From Chloroflexota bacterium (lineage in GTDB: Bacteria > Chloroflexota > Anaerolineae > UBA4142): a DNA stretch of 42,143 nucleotides. The notes under the pieces were generated by a model. That model had not been told where the DNA came from, did no database searches, and saw only the letters and a list, made by a program, of their open reading frames with translations. The DNA lies in NCBI GenBank assembly GCA_016223105.1, contig JACRPR010000019.1, positions 1-42,143 of the forward strand. The letters are read 5' to 3'. Positions 13,338 to 20,960 of the stretch are shown here, piece after piece. The position numbers were made by a program, and so were the translations under genes. Position 1 is the stretch's first letter; each line of letters opens with the position of its first letter.

Positions 13338-15077
13338 ATGACTCACTCAAACCTGGTTCGAATGGTTTTGGGCGCGACCGTGCTGGCGGCGCTTCTGTTC
13401 CTCGCGCCCGGTCTGCGCGCGACGCCGCTACTCGCGAACGGGTATCTCACCAATTGCACCGGCGAATATTTCAACAACATCACCTTGTCCGGCGCGGCGG
13501 CGCATACGCGCACCGATGCCACGCTCAATTTTTTCTGGCAAGAAAATGTCGCGCCCGCGCCGGGTGTTGCGCTCAACAATTATTCCGTGCGGTGGACGTG
13601 CGGCGTGTCGGTCGCGAGCGCGGGCAATTACACCGTGAACATCCTCGCCGATGACGGAATGAATGTATTGGTGGATGGCAACCTGGTTTTGTGGGCGTGG
13701 TACGATCAAGGCCCTACGCCGTTTTCGGCGACGGTGAATCTGAGCGCGGGCGCGCACACGCTTCGCATCGAGTACTATAATCGCAATCTCGCCGGCACCG
13801 CGCAAGTTTCGTGGACGGGTGGATCGCCAGCGCCGACCGGCACATGGAAAGGCGATTACTTTAACAATCAAACCTTGTCCGGTTCGCCAACGTTTACGCG
13901 GTACGACACGAGTATCAATTTTGGCTGGGGCACTGGTTCGCCGGACGCGAGTATTCCGGCAGATCATTTTTCAGTGCGCTGGACGGGCGCGGTGTACTTG
14001 AACGCCGGGACGTATCGCTTTACGACGACGACCGATGATGGCGTGCGCCTGTGGGTGAACGGAACGCTGGTGATCGATCAGTGGCGCGATCAATCACCGA
14101 CCGCGTACACGGCGGATGTAACGCTCGGCACCGGCAATCACGCGATTCAAATGGAGTATTACGAGAACGTGCTCAACGCGCAAGCATCGTTGACATACGC
14201 GCTGATCACCTCGCCGCCGCCGCCGACCGCGATTCCGCCCCTGCCGCCCGGACCGACCGGCATCTGGCGCGGCTATTACTATAAAAATATTTCGCTCGCG
14301 GGCAATCCCGATTTGATCCGCGATGATCCGGCAATCAATTTCAATTGGTACGAGAACGCGCCCTTCCCCGGTTTTCCGGTTGATTTTTCCGCGCGCTGGG
14401 AATCTACGCAATTCATCGCCGTTGCCGGAAATTATCCGATTGTCGCGACGTCGGATGATGGCGTGCGCGTGTGGATTGATGGCGCGCTCGTGATTGATGG
14501 TTGGTCCGATCACGGTCCGACGACGTTCACGGCGAATCCGTACCTCAGCGCGGGCGCGCACGCGTTTCGCGTGGATTGGTACGATCGCACGCTCGGCGCG
14601 ATGATCGTCGTGCAGATCGGCGGCACACCACCGCCGCCACCACCACCGGTCGGCGATGTGATCGTGGATGATCTCGGACCGGGTTGGCGCGCGGGCGGCG
14701 CATCGCAAAATTGGCGCGCGGTCGGAACTGGGATCGGCGGGCACGCGTTCTGGACATTCAACAACACGTACGCGGCGCAATACTATAACTGGGCGCGCTG
14801 GTATCCGACTCTGCCGCGCGCGGGATATTACGAAGTGTTTGCGTACATTCCCGCCGGCGTTGGCACGACGTTGAACGCGCGCTACTGGGTCTATCATAAC
14901 AATCGGTATGATCTCGCGGTACGCAGTCAAGCGTTTTACGCGAATCAATGGGTAACGCTCGGCACACATTATTTCCACGCGCAGGGCGGCGAAAATGTTT
15001 CGCTCGCGGATGTAACGTACGAGTGTTATCTGTGTCGGACACTGGTGTTCGACGCGATAATGTTCAGTCCGCGCTAA
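13338..15077 (+). CDS. Secreted protein with three PA14 domains and a golvesin-like C-terminus
   Basis: ATG 13338 has an excellent AAGGAGGAG ribosome-binding site six bases upstream and begins a signal peptide (MTHSNLVRMVLGATVLAALL). Three PA14 domains follow, each with GDYFNN- or GEYFNN-like openings and a DDGVRLWVNGTLVIDQW-type core (DDGMNVLVDG, DDGVRLWVNG, DDGVRVWIDG). They are separated by Pro-rich linkers. PA14 folds bind carbohydrates or surface ligands. The last 140 residues (VIVDDLGPGWRAGG...YEVFAYIPAG...VFDAIMFSPR) resemble golvesin/Xly carbohydrate-binding domains. No catalytic domain is present, so it is probably an adhesin or cell-surface binding protein. A strong terminator follows. 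Confidence 0.88.
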   Translation: MTHSNLVRMVLGATVLAALLFLAPGLRATPLLANGYLTNCTGEYFNNITLSGAAAHTRTDATLNFFWQENVAPAPGVALNNYSVRWTCGVSVASAGNYTVNILADDGMNVLVDGNLVLWAWYDQGPTPFSATVNLSAGAHTLRIEYYNRNLAGTAQVSWTGGSPAPTGTWKGDYFNNQTLSGSPTFTRYDTSINFGWGTGSPDASIPADHFSVRWTGAVYLNAGTYRFTTTTDDGVRLWVNGTLVIDQWRDQSPTAYTADVTLGTGNHAIQMEYYENVLNAQASLTYALITSPPPPTAIPPLPPGPTGIWRGYYYKNISLAGNPDLIRDDPAINFNWYENAPFPGFPVDFSARWESTQFIAVAGNYPIVATSDDGVRVWIDGALVIDGWSDHGPTTFTANPYLSAGAHAFRVDWYDRTLGAMIVVQIGGTPPPPPPPVGDVIVDDLGPGWRAGGASQNWRAVGTGIGGHAFWTFNNTYAAQYYNWARWYPTLPRAGYYEVFAYIPAGVGTTLNARYWVYHNNRYDLAVRSQAFYANQWVTLGTHYFHAQGGENVSLADVTYECYLCRTLVFDAIMFSPR

Positions 15078-15090
15078 CAACAAATAGAGA

Positions 15091-15126
15091 AAACCCGAAG
15101 GGTCTTCAAGACCCTTCGGGTTTTTG
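15091..15126 (+). terminator. Rho-independent terminator
   Basis: AAACCCGAAGGGTCTT (15091-15106) pairs with AAGACCCTTCGGGTTT (15108-15123), followed by a T-run. It lies 14 bases after the PA14 gene stop. The same ACCCGAAGGGT core recurs at 37236-37267. Confidence 0.9.
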
Positions 15127-15138
15127 TTTGGTTTCGAG

Positions 15139-15167
15139 TTGAGAAATTCGAGCGACGATGCTATAAT
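15139..15167 (+). promoter_or_regulatory. Promoter of the nucleotidyltransferase gene (leaderless)
   Basis: TTGAGA (15139-15144), a 17-base spacer and TATAAT (15162-15167) with the extended TG. The ATG at 15176 is only eight bases after the -10, so the mRNA should begin at or next to the start codon. The promoter of the paralogue at 30355 is nearly identical. Confidence 0.8.
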
Positions 15168-15175
15168 CCCCCACG

Positions 15176-15631
15176 ATGGCACACGTTCTCCAGCGATCAA
15201 AAATTCGCAAAATAAAACCGCATCGCGCGCCGCACAACTTGACGCAACGCGATTGGCGCGCGATTCAACGCGTTCGCAAACTCATCCGCGCGATTCTGCC
15301 GAACGGCGAACTGGAAAGTTTGGTGTTGTATGGCTCGCACGCGCGCGGCAAAGCGAAACCAGGATCGGACATTGATCTCTTCCTCGTATACGACGACGTG
15401 ACCGCCGAGCAAGAGCACTCGCTCAAAGAATTGGTCGTTACATTGCCGGACAATTTGAACCGCGTGCATATCTTCCTCTATCGCGCGGACGAGTTGGCGA
15501 AACACAACGGCATCAGTCCGCTCATTTATAACGTCGCGCATCAAGGCATTACGTTGGAGGGAGAACCCGTGCCGAAACTCGAAATTGATCGCCGCCAGGT
15601 TTCAGCTCAATTGATCCAGCAAGCAAAATAA
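15176..15631 (+). CDS. MNT-type nucleotidyltransferase domain protein, lacking HEPN half
   Basis: This 151-residue protein carries SLVLYGSHARGKAKPGSDIDLFLVYD, the GS-x10-DxD motif of minimal nucleotidyltransferases (KNTase/MNT family). It is almost identical, residue for residue and in promoter sequence, to the first half of the gene at 29543-30355. That gene continues into a HEPN domain; this copy diverges after KLEIDRR and ends with QVSAQLIQQAK. MNT and HEPN partners usually form toxin-antitoxin or nucleotide-transfer modules, the MNT modifying HEPN. Here the HEPN part is gone, so it is a truncated duplicate or a free MNT. Confidence 0.85.
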   Translation: MAHVLQRSKIRKIKPHRAPHNLTQRDWRAIQRVRKLIRAILPNGELESLVLYGSHARGKAKPGSDIDLFLVYDDVTAEQEHSLKELVVTLPDNLNRVHIFLYRADELAKHNGISPLIYNVAHQGITLEGEPVPKLEIDRRQVSAQLIQQAK

Positions 15632-15665
15632 AAAAAGCGGGGCATTTCACTTTGCCCCGCTTTTT
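15631..15665. terminator. Bidirectional terminator between convergent genes
   Basis: GCGGGGC (15637-15643) pairs with GCCCCGC (15654-15660), flanked by an A-run and a T-run, so it can end transcription from both sides. It overlaps the last codons of the minus-strand gene. Confidence 0.88.
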
Positions 15666-17590
15666 GCTTTCCTGGTTCGCCATCCCCACGCCAGCATCAC
15701 AAATCCCACGATCCCAATCGCGAGCGCGATCATCGCGACGCGTTCGACGCGCAGTGGCGCGGACTCGATCACGATTTCGCGCGCGGCACACGCGTCCACG
15801 CGAATTTCGTTTTCACCCGCGCGATAGGTTACGCGTCCTTGCGCGAGCGCGGCGCGCCAACTTGTTTGCGCGTGTTGAAGTAACGCGCGTTTCAATTGCG
15901 CTTCGTCGTCGTTTGGCGATGCTTTGTCGAGCGGCGCGAGATTCGGCGCAATGTTGGCGAGTTGCGCGGAAAATTTTACGCACGCGGTCGAAAAATCAAT
16001 TTGCTCGTGATAGCGCAAATTGCGCGTGAACACTTCTTCGCTTTCGCTCCACAACAAACTTTGCGGCGAAATGATCGCGCGCACGCGCGCCCAGTCCGGC
16101 ACATTTGGCAAAACATCCGCGAGCGCGGCGAGTTTGAACAGCAAATTCGTCGTATCATCGAATTGCACTGTGATCGCGAGCGACGACAAATCGTCCGCGA
16201 GTTCCGCACCCGCGCCATTCGCGCGCAGTGCGCCGACCGCGCTCGCGAGCGCGGTGCGCGTCGCTTCGCCTTGAAGCGGCGCGAGTTCGAGCGCGATCAC
16301 GCGTTCGTTCGCGGTCATCGTAACTTGCGCGCGCGTCACGTAAAACGACGGCGGTGTGTACGCTTTCATAAACGCGTCGCCGAGCGCGGCGCGCGCCTTG
16401 TCCGCGGCGAGCGGCGCGTTTTTGTTTTCGAGTAACGCGCGCGCCCACGCGAGATTGAGCGCGCGGCGTTGCCCGGCGGCGCGATCCAGCGTAAAGAGCG
16501 GACCCGCGCCATTCGGCGCGAGCGCGCGCGCTTTTTCGTAAAACGCGAACGCGTCGTCGTACGCGCCGCGCGTTTGCGCGTCGAGACCGAGATAAAAATA
16601 ATCTTCCGCGAGTTGCTTGCGCGCGTTCGCATCATTGCCCGCGAGAATTTCCCACTGCGCGACCGCGAGTTGCACGTACCCCGCGTTGCGCGGACCTTGC
16701 GCCGCGCCGGCGCGCGCTTCGTACAACGCGCCGAGCGATTGCCGCGCGAGCCGATTGTTTGGATCGAGCCGCGTCGCACTGTCGAGTTCGGCGATGGCTT
16801 GCGCGTAAAAACTTTCGCGCCGCGCGGTCGGATTTGTTTGCGCGGCGCGGCGTCGCGCGACCAGGTCGCCCCACAATCCCGGGCGAATCACGGTGAGCGA
16901 TGGATTTACGACCGGCTCGTTCGTGGTGAAACTCCATTTCAAACTGCGTCCGTCGAAATGCGGATTCGGCGGATCGAACGCGATGATCTGTTCGAGCGTC
17001 GTGGCTTCGGGAAATTTTACTTCGACGCGCGCGCTTCCGACACTGCCTTTCCAACTTGTCGCGGGCACGAGTCCGAACGTAAAACGCGGCATCGCGCCGT
17101 CGCCCAGGTCTTGTTGAAAATCGTACCGCACCGTGCGCTTTTCATCGCTCGCAATCGTGAGCGTGAAGGTGTACCAATTTACCGCGCGCGTCTCTCTGCC
17201 GATGCGTAACTCGGCTTGCGCGGGATTGAGTGTGGAAACTTTTCTGCCGTCAATCGTAACGATGAACACATCGAGTCGCGCCGGATCGAACGCGTACGGA
17301 TCGCCAGACCAGGTCGGAAATCCAACTGACACAACCAGGTCGTTGAGCCGATCGGTGTTGTGAAGTTTGAATGTCGCGTTGCCGGTGATGATCGTGCGCC
17401 CGTTGATTTCGCGAATCTCCGCGTCGAGCGTGAGCGCGGTCAGTTCAAGCGGCGTGTCGCGTGTGAGCGGCGCGAGCGCGATGGGCACCAGGATCGGATT
17501 TGAAGTTTGCGCGTGAGTGGGGAGGTGGATCGCGAGGGCGAGGAGGATTGAGAACAGTGCCGCGCTCAAAAGCGTTGGAGTGAATCGCAT
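15647..17590 (-). CDS. Secreted/membrane-anchored TPR protein
   Basis: The start at ATG 17590 directly gives a signal peptide (MRFTPTLLSAALFSILLALA); the frame is open further upstream, but only through a palindrome. The N-terminal half is beta-rich (ELTALTLDAEIREINGRTIITGNATFKLHNTDRLNDLVVSVGFPTWSGDPY), resembling exported beta-sandwich domains. A TPR-like helical stretch follows (YAQAIAELDSATRLDPNNRLARQSLGALYEARAG; YFYLGLDAQTRGAYDDAFAFYEKARALAPN), then a helical region. A C-terminal membrane segment (VAMIALAIGIVGFVMLAWGW) with basic residues after it anchors the protein. No enzyme motif is seen; it is probably a cell-envelope scaffold. Its function is unknown. Confidence 0.75.
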   Translation of the reverse strand: MRFTPTLLSAALFSILLALAIHLPTHAQTSNPILVPIALAPLTRDTPLELTALTLDAEIREINGRTIITGNATFKLHNTDRLNDLVVSVGFPTWSGDPYAFDPARLDVFIVTIDGRKVSTLNPAQAELRIGRETRAVNWYTFTLTIASDEKRTVRYDFQQDLGDGAMPRFTFGLVPATSWKGSVGSARVEVKFPEATTLEQIIAFDPPNPHFDGRSLKWSFTTNEPVVNPSLTVIRPGLWGDLVARRRAAQTNPTARRESFYAQAIAELDSATRLDPNNRLARQSLGALYEARAGAAQGPRNAGYVQLAVAQWEILAGNDANARKQLAEDYFYLGLDAQTRGAYDDAFAFYEKARALAPNGAGPLFTLDRAAGQRRALNLAWARALLENKNAPLAADKARAALGDAFMKAYTPPSFYVTRAQVTMTANERVIALELAPLQGEATRTALASAVGALRANGAGAELADDLSSLAITVQFDDTTNLLFKLAALADVLPNVPDWARVRAIISPQSLLWSESEEVFTRNLRYHEQIDFSTACVKFSAQLANIAPNLAPLDKASPNDDEAQLKRALLQHAQTSWRAALAQGRVTYRAGENEIRVDACAAREIVIESAPLRVERVAMIALAIGIVGFVMLAWGWRTRKAKSGAK

Positions 17591-17603
17591 CGTCGTTTGT
17601 GGC

Positions 17604-17643
17604 GCGAACTTTCTAGTTCGCGGAGGCGGCTTGAAAAGCCGCC
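17604..17643. repeat. Two adjacent hairpins upstream of the TPR gene
   Basis: GCGAACT/AGTTCGC (17604-17621) and GGCGGCTTGAAAAGCCGCC (17625-17643). The GGCTTGAAAAGCC hairpin recurs in the element at 20898-20946. Confidence 0.65.
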
Positions 17644-17714
17644 CCACTTTTCAAAAAAAGCGAGGGTTTGACAAGTGATGTCCAAACCCAGGTAGCACCA
17701 CAACGAATCGTGGT

Positions 17715-17773
17715 GTAGGGGCGAAGCATTTTTTTCGCCTGAACTTCAGGCGAAAAAAATGCTTCGCCCCTAC
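17715..17773. repeat. 59-bp perfect palindrome
   Basis: A 29-base left arm starting GTAGGGGCGAAGC and ending CGCCTGAA is followed by one C and its exact reverse complement. The ends match the palindrome at 2953-2994. It lies between the kinase stop and the TPR gene start, where it could form a very stable hairpin or cruciform. Confidence 0.9.
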
Positions 17774-17833
17774 GACCGGCGCGTCTGCTCCACGATTGTG
17801 TGGGGTGTTACCCAAACCCTCGTTGGTTGTCCA

Positions 17834-19087
17834 TTAGCCATTGGCAGATTCAGGTGTCGGTGTGTCGAGCGGCATCACCAATGTCACTTTGGTGCCTTTG
17901 CCGATTTTAGAATCAATCGTCAATTTGCCGCGCGCGAGTTCCGCGCGTTCTTTCATATTCAACAAACCGAGCGAGCCGCGTTGCGCGTACGATTCTTCGA
18001 TGCTGGCAACATCGAACCCGTTGCCGTCATCGCGTACGCTCAGGGTCAAGGTGTGCGCGGATTGTTTCGCGGCGATCCAAATACTTTTTGCTTGCGCGTG
18101 TTTTTTTGAGTTGCCCACGGCTTCTTGCACAATCGAAAACACGGCGGCTTCGATTTTGGGCGGAAACCGCGCGGGGATCGTATCGGCTTCGAGAAACACA
18201 TTACTGCCGCCGGTTTCGCGTTGCCGTTCGACATAGACGCGCAGTGCCGCGAGCAAGCCCTGGGTTTCGAGCGCGACCGGGCGTAAATCGAACAGCATAT
18301 TGCGAACCTGGTGCATCGCCGTTGTCGCAAGCCGTTCCAGATCGCTCAGCTCTTGCGTGATGCGTTCCGGCTGACGCGCGATGACCTGGTGCAAATGTTT
18401 CATCCCCATCAACAGCGACGCGAGAATTTGTGAAGGTCCGTCATGCAAATCGCGCGCGAGTTCGCGGCGCACTTGTTCTTCGACATCGAGAATGCGATCA
18501 CGCTCGGCGATGACTTGTTGCACGAGTTGCGCGTTTTCGATCACGACGGCGGATTGCGCGGCGAACGCCATCAACAATTCTTGATCGTCGGTGTTAAAGC
18601 GTTCGCCGGATTGTTTGTTCAACACTTCGATCACACCAATCGGATTGCCTTTGTGAATGAGCGGCGCGGCGATCAGCGAGAGCGTTTGGAACGAGAGCGA
18701 TTCATCCACGCGCATCGCGAAACGCGGATCGGACGCGGCGTGATGCACAATCGCGGGCATGCGCCGCGTAAAGACCCAGCCCGCGACGCCTTCATCGGTG
18801 CGAATGCGTTTGCGGAGCAAGGCTTTGCCGCCGCCGCCTTGCACGACTTGAAAGACCAATTCGTTGGTGGCTTGATCGAGCAAGAGCAAAGAACCGGCGG
18901 TCGCTTTGAGCACGTCCATCGCGTTCGAGAGAATCAGCGCGAGCAAGCGATCCAATTTCAATTCCGAAGTGAGCGTGTGCGCGACTTCTTGCAGGGTTTC
19001 GAGCGCGGCGATGCGATGTTCTAAATGCGCGATGCGGTTTTGCAAATCTTCAATTTTAACCGGGCGAGCTGGGTTTGGAAAATCCAT
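17834..19087 (-). CDS. GAF-domain sensor histidine kinase (NarL-type, HisKA_3)
   Basis: The 417-residue protein starts with a short coiled coil (LQNRIAHLEHRIAALETLQEVAHTL). It continues with a GAF sensor domain (about residues 35-190) including DEGVAGWVFTRR and LIAAPLIHKGNPIGVIEVLNK. The HisKA_3 dimerisation box ARDLHDGPSQIL has the phosphoacceptor His, and the ATPase domain shows EAVGNSKKHAQAKS, DDGNGFD and GSLGLLNMKERAE. No transmembrane segment is present, so it senses something cytosolic. The partner would be a LuxR-type response regulator, not found next to it. It is the last gene of the minus-strand cluster beginning at 26178. Confidence 0.93.
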   Translation of the reverse strand: MDFPNPARPVKIEDLQNRIAHLEHRIAALETLQEVAHTLTSELKLDRLLALILSNAMDVLKATAGSLLLLDQATNELVFQVVQGGGGKALLRKRIRTDEGVAGWVFTRRMPAIVHHAASDPRFAMRVDESLSFQTLSLIAAPLIHKGNPIGVIEVLNKQSGERFNTDDQELLMAFAAQSAVVIENAQLVQQVIAERDRILDVEEQVRRELARDLHDGPSQILASLLMGMKHLHQVIARQPERITQELSDLERLATTAMHQVRNMLFDLRPVALETQGLLAALRVYVERQRETGGSNVFLEADTIPARFPPKIEAAVFSIVQEAVGNSKKHAQAKSIWIAAKQSAHTLTLSVRDDGNGFDVASIEESYAQRGSLGLLNMKERAELARGKLTIDSKIGKGTKVTLVMPLDTPTPESANG

Positions 19088-19115
19088 AATAAAATGAAAC
19101 TGTCATTCTGAAACT

Positions 19116-19181
19116 GTCATTCTGAGCGAAGCGAAGAATCCCCGCGTTGAACGGGTGCCCCTTCGCTTTGCTCAGGGTGAC
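19116..19181. repeat. Palindromic repeat (GTCATTCTGAGCGAAGCGAAG...)
   Basis: GTCATTCTGAGCGAAGCGAAG at the left is mirrored by CTTCGCTTTGCTCAGGGTGAC at the right. A partial extra copy of the left end (GTCATTCTGAAACT) precedes it. It lies between the kinase start and the patatin gene end. Confidence 0.85.
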
Positions 19182-19193
19182 GGACTGATTAAA

Positions 19194-20870
19194 TCAACTT
19201 TGTGGTAGTTTGCGCGGACGCGGCGCGAGCAGTTTGCGAATGTACGGTACCTGGAGGCGCGCGGCGTCTTCGCCGGAACGAATAATTTCTTGCGCCTTGT
19301 CGTACTCGCGCACGCTGTAGCGCGCGACATCTGGTTGAATCACGACATCCACTGGGTTGATGCGCGACCGAATAATTTCGCGTTCCATAATTTCGCGTTC
19401 ACCCAGCCAAATATCCACCAGACTTGGCGCGCGTTGTTCGCGTTTCATTTTGCGGCGCCGAATCCGATCTTCCAATGTCGGAATCACGCTGACGGCGATG
19501 ATCAAATTCATCCCGTGATCGGCGAGCGCCTGGGTTGGCACCGGATTGATCGCGCCGCCGTCAATCAAAAAGCGTCCATCCGTTCTTGCCGGTTCAATCA
19601 AACCGCCCATACTCATACTCGCGCGCACGGCATCGGCGACCGAGCCGTGATCGAAGACGATCTCTTCGCCGGTGATCAAATCGGCGGTGATGACCGCGAG
19701 CGGAATCTTTAAACTCTCGAATGCTTTATCGAAAACCAGGCGGCGCAGATGTTTGAGGAGCATATCGCCTTTAATGATTCCCGACTGCGGCGGCACGCGC
19801 AAATCCCAGTTGCGAAAACCGGTGCGAAAGCTCATCTCGTGCGGCACGGTTGCCGCGAACTCCATCAACTCGTCGATCGATCTGCCGGCGGCGAACATCG
19901 CGCCGAACAATGCGCCCGCGCTCGTCCCGGCGATCATATCAATCGGGATATTTTCTTCGAGCAGGACTTTGAGGACGCCGATGTGCGCCATCCCGCGCGC
20001 GTTGCCGGACGATAACGCGAGACCAACCTGGCGGCGCGCGAGTTGGCGCGCGAGTTGGTGAATCGCCGCGATGCTATCGTCGGCGTACAAACGATGTCGC
20101 GGCGCGAGTTGTTCGCCGCGCCGCGCGTACGCCGGACCGAGCACGACGCGCAGATCGGCTTGATCGAGCGCCTTGAGTGTGAGCGGAGTTTCGTCGGGAC
20201 TGACCCAGAGCATAGCCCAATAGTATTGTTTGATCAATTGACTGAGTCGTTCCGGCAATGTTTCGGCGCTCAGTCCGTCATTGGCGTAGGTGAGATAAAC
20301 GTGATCTTGCGCGAGCACGGCGGGATTGACCGGGTGTCCGCTCATGCCACCGAGATCGAAGAGCAACACATCTTCGCCGCTGATTTGCGCGAGATGTTCC
20401 GCGAGCGTGGGCGCGGCATCGCCGATGACGGTGATCAAGGTGAGTTCTTTGGTTTGGATCGGGGAACGGAGCGAGAGGCGCAAGCGCGCGTGCAACTCGC
20501 GAATGATCATCAAACTTAATTGCGGGTGGCGTTGGATCAGGGCTTGGATATCTTCGGGTGTCAGGACGAGCAGATCGGCATCAATGACGACGTACACGCT
20601 GGCGGAGTGATTGCCGCCGAATAATGCCGCGCCTTCGCCAAAAAAATTGCCGGGACCCAAATAAAGAATAAAGCGGTCCGCGTCTTTTTGTTCCGAGATC
20701 ACTTTGACGAGTCCGCTGAGGATGACGTACATACTATCGCCGGGTTCGCCGGCAAGAAAAACCGACGCGCCCTTGTGAACGTGTTTGGGGTGCGCGCGGC
20801 TGGCGATGTCATCTAACTCGGCATCGCTGAGACTGCTAAACAAGGAAACTTGGCGCAGACGGTCTCTCAT
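19194..20870 (-). CDS. CNB-domain patatin-like phospholipase (NTE family), copy 1
   Basis: This protein has an N-terminal cyclic-nucleotide-binding domain (ASVFLAGEPGDSMYVILSGLVKVIS; YLGPGNFFGEGAALFGG) and a degenerate P-loop-like middle (LITVIGDAAPTLAEHLAQIS). The patatin domain follows: oxyanion loop SSGNARGMAHIG, nucleophile elbow GTSAG and the catalytic Asp in DGGAINPVPT. This is the architecture of neuropathy-target-esterase-like lipases, which hydrolyse lysophospholipids at membranes. In bacteria the CNB may bind cAMP, which fits the adenylate cyclase upstream in the same cluster. The paralogue lies directly upstream at 20961-22640. Confidence 0.9.
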   Translation of the reverse strand: MRDRLRQVSLFSSLSDAELDDIASRAHPKHVHKGASVFLAGEPGDSMYVILSGLVKVISEQKDADRFILYLGPGNFFGEGAALFGGNHSASVYVVIDADLLVLTPEDIQALIQRHPQLSLMIIRELHARLRLSLRSPIQTKELTLITVIGDAAPTLAEHLAQISGEDVLLFDLGGMSGHPVNPAVLAQDHVYLTYANDGLSAETLPERLSQLIKQYYWAMLWVSPDETPLTLKALDQADLRVVLGPAYARRGEQLAPRHRLYADDSIAAIHQLARQLARRQVGLALSSGNARGMAHIGVLKVLLEENIPIDMIAGTSAGALFGAMFAAGRSIDELMEFAATVPHEMSFRTGFRNWDLRVPPQSGIIKGDMLLKHLRRLVFDKAFESLKIPLAVITADLITGEEIVFDHGSVADAVRASMSMGGLIEPARTDGRFLIDGGAINPVPTQALADHGMNLIIAVSVIPTLEDRIRRRKMKREQRAPSLVDIWLGEREIMEREIIRSRINPVDVVIQPDVARYSVREYDKAQEIIRSGEDAARLQVPYIRKLLAPRPRKLPQS

Positions 20871-20897
20871 CTAGGATGACTCGGCAAAAAAATAATC

Positions 20898-20946
20898 GTG
20901 GCGTGGGCTTTCAGCCCGCATTGAGCGGCTTGAAAAGCCGCGCCAC
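20898..20946. repeat. Palindromic repeat between the patatin paralogues
   Basis: GTGGCG...CGCCAC outer arms enclose two hairpins, GGGCTTTCAGCCC and GCGGCTTGAAAAGCCGC, the latter shared with 17625-17643. Confidence 0.8.
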
Positions 20947-20960
20947 AAATTTCACATAGA

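Noticed and set aside
14094..15200. Long minus-strand frame across the PA14 gene
   Set aside because: It is an antisense shadow; the plus strand has a signal peptide, three PA14 domains and a strong ribosome-binding site.
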